From: Falsiroseomonas sp038250135
Lineage (GTDB): Bacteria; Pseudomonadota; Alphaproteobacteria; Acetobacterales; Acetobacteraceae
Assembly (NCBI GenBank): GCA_038250135.1
Contig: JBBSCP010000206.1
Coordinates: 1-8,557, forward strand
Direction of reading: 5' to 3'
Length of the DNA stretch: 8,557 nucleotides
A program made the translations under genes and the position numbers. The notes beneath the pieces are model-generated. The model was not told the DNA's origin, did not search any database, and was given only the letters and a program-made list of their open reading frames with translations. Of the stretch, positions 5,272 through 8,557 are shown piece after piece; position 1 is the first letter of the stretch, and each line of letters begins with the position of its first letter.

Positions 5272-8148
5272 TCAGTCACGCCCGAAAAACCGCGCCGGCG
5301 AGAAGGCCGCCGGTGGCCCGCCGCGGCCAGTCATCGCCTCCGCGATCAGGGCGCCGGCCACCGGGCCGAGCGTCCAGCCGTTGAAGGTCACCGCGTGGAA
5401 CAGGCCAGGCACGCGCGGGTCCGCCCCCAGGATCGGCCCCGGCACCTGCACGTTGAGCCCGGTCCAGGCGCGGATCACGTGCAGCCCGGCCAGGGCCGGC
5501 AGCACGGCATTGCCGACGAAGAGGTTGCCCTCGATCGAGCCGCGCAGGTTGCGCGGCCGGCCCAGCGGGTCGAGCTGGCCGGGCCAGGCGCCGCCCATCA
5601 CCAGATGCCCTGCATCGCTCTGCTTCAGGGACAGGTGCCGGCTGCCATGCAGGATCAGGTGGCGCATGATCTCGTGGCCCAGGGATTCGGTCACGATCAC
5701 CTGCTGCACGGCGGCGGAGACCGGAATCGGCGCACCCAGCATTTTTCCGAGCTCCCCGGCCCAAGGCCCCGCCGCGTTCACCACACGCCCGGCCGCGATG
5801 CGCAGCCCGTCGGTGGTTTCGGCGACGAAGCCGCTGCCCGCTGGCACCAGCCGCGCCACGCCGCAGCCGCTGCGCAGTACCACGCCCGCCCGGCGCGCGA
5901 GCAGCAGCAGGGCAGACAGCCCCCGCAGCGGGTCCATCTGCCCTTCCGCCGCGCAGAAGGCGGCGCCAGCGAAGCCGGGTGCGAGGTAGGGCGCCTCGCT
6001 GTAGAGCTCGTTCGCACCGAGCACGCGGCTGTCCACGCCAAAGCTGCGCTCCAGCGCCACCTTGGTGGTCAGTCGGGCCAGCTGCTCGGCGGTCTCCGCC
6101 AGCATGATCCCGCCCTCGATGCGCAGGCCGAGCGGCTCGCCGGCATCGCGCGCGATCTGGCGCCACAGCGCGACGGAAGCCGGCCCGATCGCCAGGATCT
6201 GCGCCGCCGCACTGCTTGGCCCCTCGGCGTCGCCGACACTGTCATAGGCGTGCAGCTGCACATGCAGGCTGCCGGCATTGGCGGTGGTCGCGCCCTGCCC
6301 GATCTCGCTACGTTCGGCGAGCAGCACGCCGAGCCCCTCGCGCGCCAGGGCGGTGGCGATGCTCAGGCCGAGCACGCCGCCGCCCACCACCAGCACGTCG
6401 CAGCTTGCCGATTCGTGCGGTGTTGCGCTGGCGACGCGGATGCTCGGGCCCGGATCGGCGCTCGGCCCTTCCAGCCATTCCGGGCGCTGCATGGCCAGCG
6501 CCAGCGCCGGCACAGGCTTGAGCGGCGCGCGCGGCGCCGCCCAATCGGCCTCGGCCGAAACACCCGAAAGGCGCGCCACGGTAGCGCCGCACATACGGCC
6601 CTGGCAGCGGCCCATGCCGGCGCGCGTCGCCTTCTTGATGGCGCCCGGCGAGCCCGCGCCACCCTCCTGCGCCGCGCGGATCTCGCCCGCGCTCACTTCC
6701 TCGCAGCGGCAGACAAGAGTGCTATCGGCGATTCCGTGCGCATCGAATTCCGGCACGGCGAAGAAGCGCCACAGCGCATCCTGGAACGACACGGCGCGTT
6801 CCAGCGCTCGGCGCGTCGCCACGTCCTCCGCCACGTCGCCACGCAGGTCCCGCGCGGCCGCGAGGCCGGCGAGGCGCCCGCGGGCAAGGGCGATGCGCGC
6901 GCCGCCGATCTGCGCGCCATCGCCCACGGCGAACACGCTCGGCAGGCTGGTGCGGCCATCCTCATCGGTCACGGTTTCAAGCCGGCCGAGCCCGCTATCA
7001 ACGAAGCGATGCGCGCAGCCGAGCGAGCGCGCGAGCCCGGTTTCCGGCTGGAAGCCGAGGTTGAGCGCCAGCGCCTCCGCCTCGATCCGGAGCTCGCCGG
7101 CCGACGTGCTGGTGCGAAGGGTCGTGAAGCGGCCATCGCCCTCGGCGGCGAGCGGCCTGGCACCCCAGATCAGGGGCACGCCGGCGCGCTGCATCGTCAG
7201 CAGGTAGCGCGCGCCATCCCAGGCGAGGTCCGGCGCGCCGGCGGCCAGGCGAAGTGTCTGGCGCCATTCGAAAAACCCCGGCTTCGGCGCAGCTTCCACC
7301 ACGGCGGCGACCTGCACCCCGCCCTCGATCAACTCGCAGGCGAGCTGCAGGTTGAGCGGTCCATTGCCCGCGATCACCACGCGCTTGCCAGGTGAGACGC
7401 GATTGGCGCGCGCCAGGGTTTGCAGGCAGCCCGTGGTCATTACGCCCGGCAGCGTCCAGCCGGGAATCGGCACCGGGCGCTCATGCGCGCCGGCGGCCAA
7501 AATCAAACGACGCGGGCGAAAGATCGTGTTCTCGCCAGCAACCAGCGCCGCCACCTCATCCGGCGCGAAGGCGCCCCAGACAGTGGCGCCGAAGGCAAAG
7601 ACGACGCCTGCGGCCTCGGCGCGCGCGCGCAGGGCAGCCCCCTGCCGGAACTGGCGATCTGGCGCGGCATGGGTGTGGCTCGTGGCGAGCGGCTTGAGGT
7701 ACTGGCCTCCGGTTGCGTCTCGCTCATCGAGCACAACCACGGTGGCGCCACCTTCCGCCGCGGCGATGGCGGCGGAAAGGCCGGCGGGACCCGCACCCAC
7801 CACCAGCACGTCGCATGGTTTCTCCGCCGCGCTGGCCTCGGGCAGGGGCGCGAGCGGCGCGGGTGACGCCGGCGGCATGCTCTGCACCGCAAGCCCGTCA
7901 CGCACTTTGGCGAGGCAGGCGCGCTGGCTGATGCGGCCATCGATGGTGACGAGACAGTCGAAGCACGCCCCCATGCCGCAATACAGGCCGCGCGGCGCGC
8001 CCTTCGCCGTGTGGCGAAAGGTGGCGATGCCCGCGGCGGCCAGCGCCGCGGCCACGCTCTCGCCCGACAGCGCGCGAATCGGGCGGCCGTCGAAGGTGAT
8101 GCCGACCTCTTGGGCAGAGGCGGTGATGTCGGGATGGGTCAGCCGCAT
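5272..8148 (-). CDS. Three-module HcnA-HcnB-HcnC-type fusion: [2Fe-2S] / FAD-NAD(P) / DAO-family amino-acid dehydrogenase
   Basis: A 958-residue flavoprotein predicted to oxidise a D-amino, imino or related amine acid and pass electrons through iron-sulfur centres. Module 1 (about 12-92): SoxA/HcnA-type [2Fe-2S] domain with C57, C62, C65 and C78 (C-x4-C-x2-C-x12-C). A Pro/Ala linker (91-110) follows. Module 2 (111-about 535): HcnB-like pyridine nucleotide-disulfide oxidoreductase with G-A-G-P-A-G (118-123) for FAD, a second nucleotide site A-G-N-G-P (260-264), a C-terminal FAD motif A-V-G-D (407-410) and a BFD-like cysteine set C480, C482, C515, C520. A second linker spans about 540-580. Module 3 (583-958): DAO-family FAD domain with G-G-G-V-L-G (589-594), E612 at the end of the second strand and a C-terminal F-N-G-W-T-L-G-P motif (922-929). 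Known HcnABC, opine oxidase and D-hydroxyproline dehydrogenase carry these as separate subunits. The substrate is inferred only from class and from the divergent DapA-family neighbour. The ATG at 8148 is the only reasonable start; no clear Shine-Dalgarno is seen. Confidence 0.9.
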   Translation of the reverse strand: MRLTHPDITASAQEVGITFDGRPIRALSGESVAAALAAAGIATFRHTAKGAPRGLYCGMGACFDCLVTIDGRISQRACLAKVRDGLAVQSMPPASPAPLAPLPEASAAEKPCDVLVVGAGPAGLSAAIAAAEGGATVVVLDERDATGGQYLKPLATSHTHAAPDRQFRQGAALRARAEAAGVVFAFGATVWGAFAPDEVAALVAGENTIFRPRRLILAAGAHERPVPIPGWTLPGVMTTGCLQTLARANRVSPGKRVVIAGNGPLNLQLACELIEGGVQVAAVVEAAPKPGFFEWRQTLRLAAGAPDLAWDGARYLLTMQRAGVPLIWGARPLAAEGDGRFTTLRTSTSAGELRIEAEALALNLGFQPETGLARSLGCAHRFVDSGLGRLETVTDEDGRTSLPSVFAVGDGAQIGGARIALARGRLAGLAAARDLRGDVAEDVATRRALERAVSFQDALWRFFAVPEFDAHGIADSTLVCRCEEVSAGEIRAAQEGGAGSPGAIKKATRAGMGRCQGRMCGATVARLSGVSAEADWAAPRAPLKPVPALALAMQRPEWLEGPSADPGPSIRVASATPHESASCDVLVVGGGVLGLSIATALAREGLGVLLAERSEIGQGATTANAGSLHVQLHAYDSVGDAEGPSSAAAQILAIGPASVALWRQIARDAGEPLGLRIEGGIMLAETAEQLARLTTKVALERSFGVDSRVLGANELYSEAPYLAPGFAGAAFCAAEGQMDPLRGLSALLLLARRAGVVLRSGCGVARLVPAGSGFVAETTDGLRIAAGRVVNAAGPWAGELGKMLGAPIPVSAAVQQVIVTESLGHEIMRHLILHGSRHLSLKQSDAGHLVMGGAWPGQLDPLGRPRNLRGSIEGNLFVGNAVLPALAGLHVIRAWTGLNVQVPGPILGADPRVPGLFHAVTFNGWTLGPVAGALIAEAMTGRGGPPAAFSPARFFGRD

Positions 8149-8208
8149 GGAATGGGCTTGTCGCGCCTGTCGAAAGGGGTTCCGATAGGCGCCTCGTTAG
8201 CCTGGAAC
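8149..8208. promoter_or_regulatory. Divergent intergenic region between the fusion oxidoreductase and DapA-family genes
   Basis: Sixty bases must hold the promoters of both genes. I see no strong consensus promoter. It contains the 8-bp palindrome AGGCGCCT (8187-8194) and, overlapping it, TCCGATAGG (8181-8189). The reverse complement of the latter, CCTATCGGA, is identical to the core of the operator-like palindrome at 1604-1612. The second half of that palindrome is not conserved here, so this would be a half-site at best. Confidence 0.45.
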
Positions 8209-8557
8209 ATGGTGATGGCGCAAAACTCTTTCCGCGGCTGCTACACGGTTCTCGTCACGCCCTTCACCGAAGATGGTGCGGCGGTGGATTTGCCGGCGCT
8301 TGCGCGGCTGGTGGAATTCCAGATCGCGGAAGGTATACGAGGGCTTATTCCCCTTGGCAGCACTGGGGAATTCCTCAGCGTCTCGCCCGAGGAACGCACC
8401 GCGATCGTCGAGACGGTGGTGCGTTCGGCGCGCGGCCGCGTGCCCGTGCTGATCGGCACCGGCGCCGAGGACACGCGCGAGGTGGTGCGAACGTCCAGGG
8501 AAGCGGAGTCGCTCGGCGCCGATGGCGTGATGATCATCCCGCCCTTCTATTCGGTCC
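8209..8557 (+). CDS. Dihydrodipicolinate synthase (DapA) family lyase/deaminase (N-terminal 116 residues, cut by window edge)
   Basis: Class I aldolase-fold enzyme of the DapA/N-acetylneuraminate lyase family, which works through a Schiff-base lysine on 2-keto acid or pyrroline substrates. Seen: the opening strand R-G-C-Y-T-V-L-V-T-P-F (9-19), the keto-acid-binding G-S-T-G-E-F (50-55), usual in the family, and PPFY (111-114) containing the family's conserved tyrosine. The catalytic Lys lies beyond the window. ATGs at 8209 and 8215 (and a GTG at 8212) are all possible starts; 8209 is used. In a hydroxyproline pathway this position would be filled by pyrroline-4-hydroxy-2-carboxylate deaminase, and the divergent HcnABC-like fusion fits that. 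Other DapA-family roles (sugar-acid aldolase or dehydratase) remain possible, and authentic lysine-biosynthetic DapA is less likely given the neighbours. Confidence 0.88.
   Translation, partial: MVMAQNSFRGCYTVLVTPFTEDGAAVDLPALARLVEFQIAEGIRGLIPLGSTGEFLSVSPEERTAIVETVVRSARGRVPVLIGTGAEDTREVVRTSREAESLGADGVMIIPPFYSV

Noticed and set aside
4606..7395. Very long plus-strand open frame (929 codons)
   Set aside because: It is the antisense shadow of the fusion oxidoreductase and TerB-like genes; the translation is rich in Arg, His, Gln and Gly with no recognisable domain, as expected in GC-rich DNA.
7617..7632. GC dinucleotide run within the fusion gene
   Set aside because: Ordinary Ala/Arg codon use in a GC-rich gene; the frame is intact and no repeat structure is evident.
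8241..8537. Minus-strand open frame of 98 codons near the right edge
   Set aside because: Antisense to the clearly recognisable DapA-family gene and without motifs.

Overview
The window is very GC-rich with strong third-position G/C and compact operons. It looks like chromosomal DNA of an alphaproteobacterium. The mix of ABC uptake genes, an RraA-like protein, an HcnABC-type oxidoreductase and dispersed palindromes would suit a Rhodospirillales/Acetobacteraceae member such as a Roseomonas relative, but that is an inference from style and not from a marker gene. Two catabolic gene groups are separated by an AT-richer cluster of palindromes.

Left group (1-4398). A divergent promoter region at 1596-1660 lies between two operons. 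Leftward (minus strand) run a mandelate racemase-type enolase-superfamily enzyme and, 2 bases later, the start of a MalF-type ABC permease that runs off the window. Rightward run a FadR-type GntR regulator, a family 1 ABC solute-binding protein (4-base overlap with the regulator) and an RraA/HMG-aldolase-like protein that starts on a TTG directly after the preceding stop codon. A perfect 10-bp-arm palindrome (1600-1620) in the divergent region is the best operator candidate. Together these look like uptake and breakdown of a hydroxy-acid or sugar-acid type compound: binding protein plus permease for import, enolase-superfamily enzyme for dehydration or epimerisation, RraA-like protein for a possible retro-aldol or decarboxylation step, all under the GntR protein. 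The exact substrate cannot be read from the sequence.

Palindrome island (about 4396-4603). Four consecutive hairpins fill the space between two convergent genes, and the stop codons of both genes lie at or inside its edges.

Right group (4600-8557). On the minus strand are a small helical protein with a TerB-like acidic motif and, upstream of it, a 958-residue protein that joins three modules normally encoded as separate subunits (HcnA-like [2Fe-2S], HcnB-like FAD/NAD(P) plus BFD-type cysteine cluster, HcnC-like D-amino-acid-oxidase-family FAD domain). Divergent from it, across 60 bases, starts a DapA-family lyase/deaminase that runs off the right edge. A DapA-family enzyme next to an HcnABC-type dehydrogenase recalls bacterial D-hydroxyproline catabolism (dehydrogenase followed by pyrroline-4-hydroxy-2-carboxylate deaminase), so oxidation of a D-amino or imino acid followed by a DapA-type step is the leading hypothesis.

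The most distinctive item is the single-chain HcnA-HcnB-HcnC fusion; next are the palindrome island and the divergent control region with possible leaderless starts on both sides.
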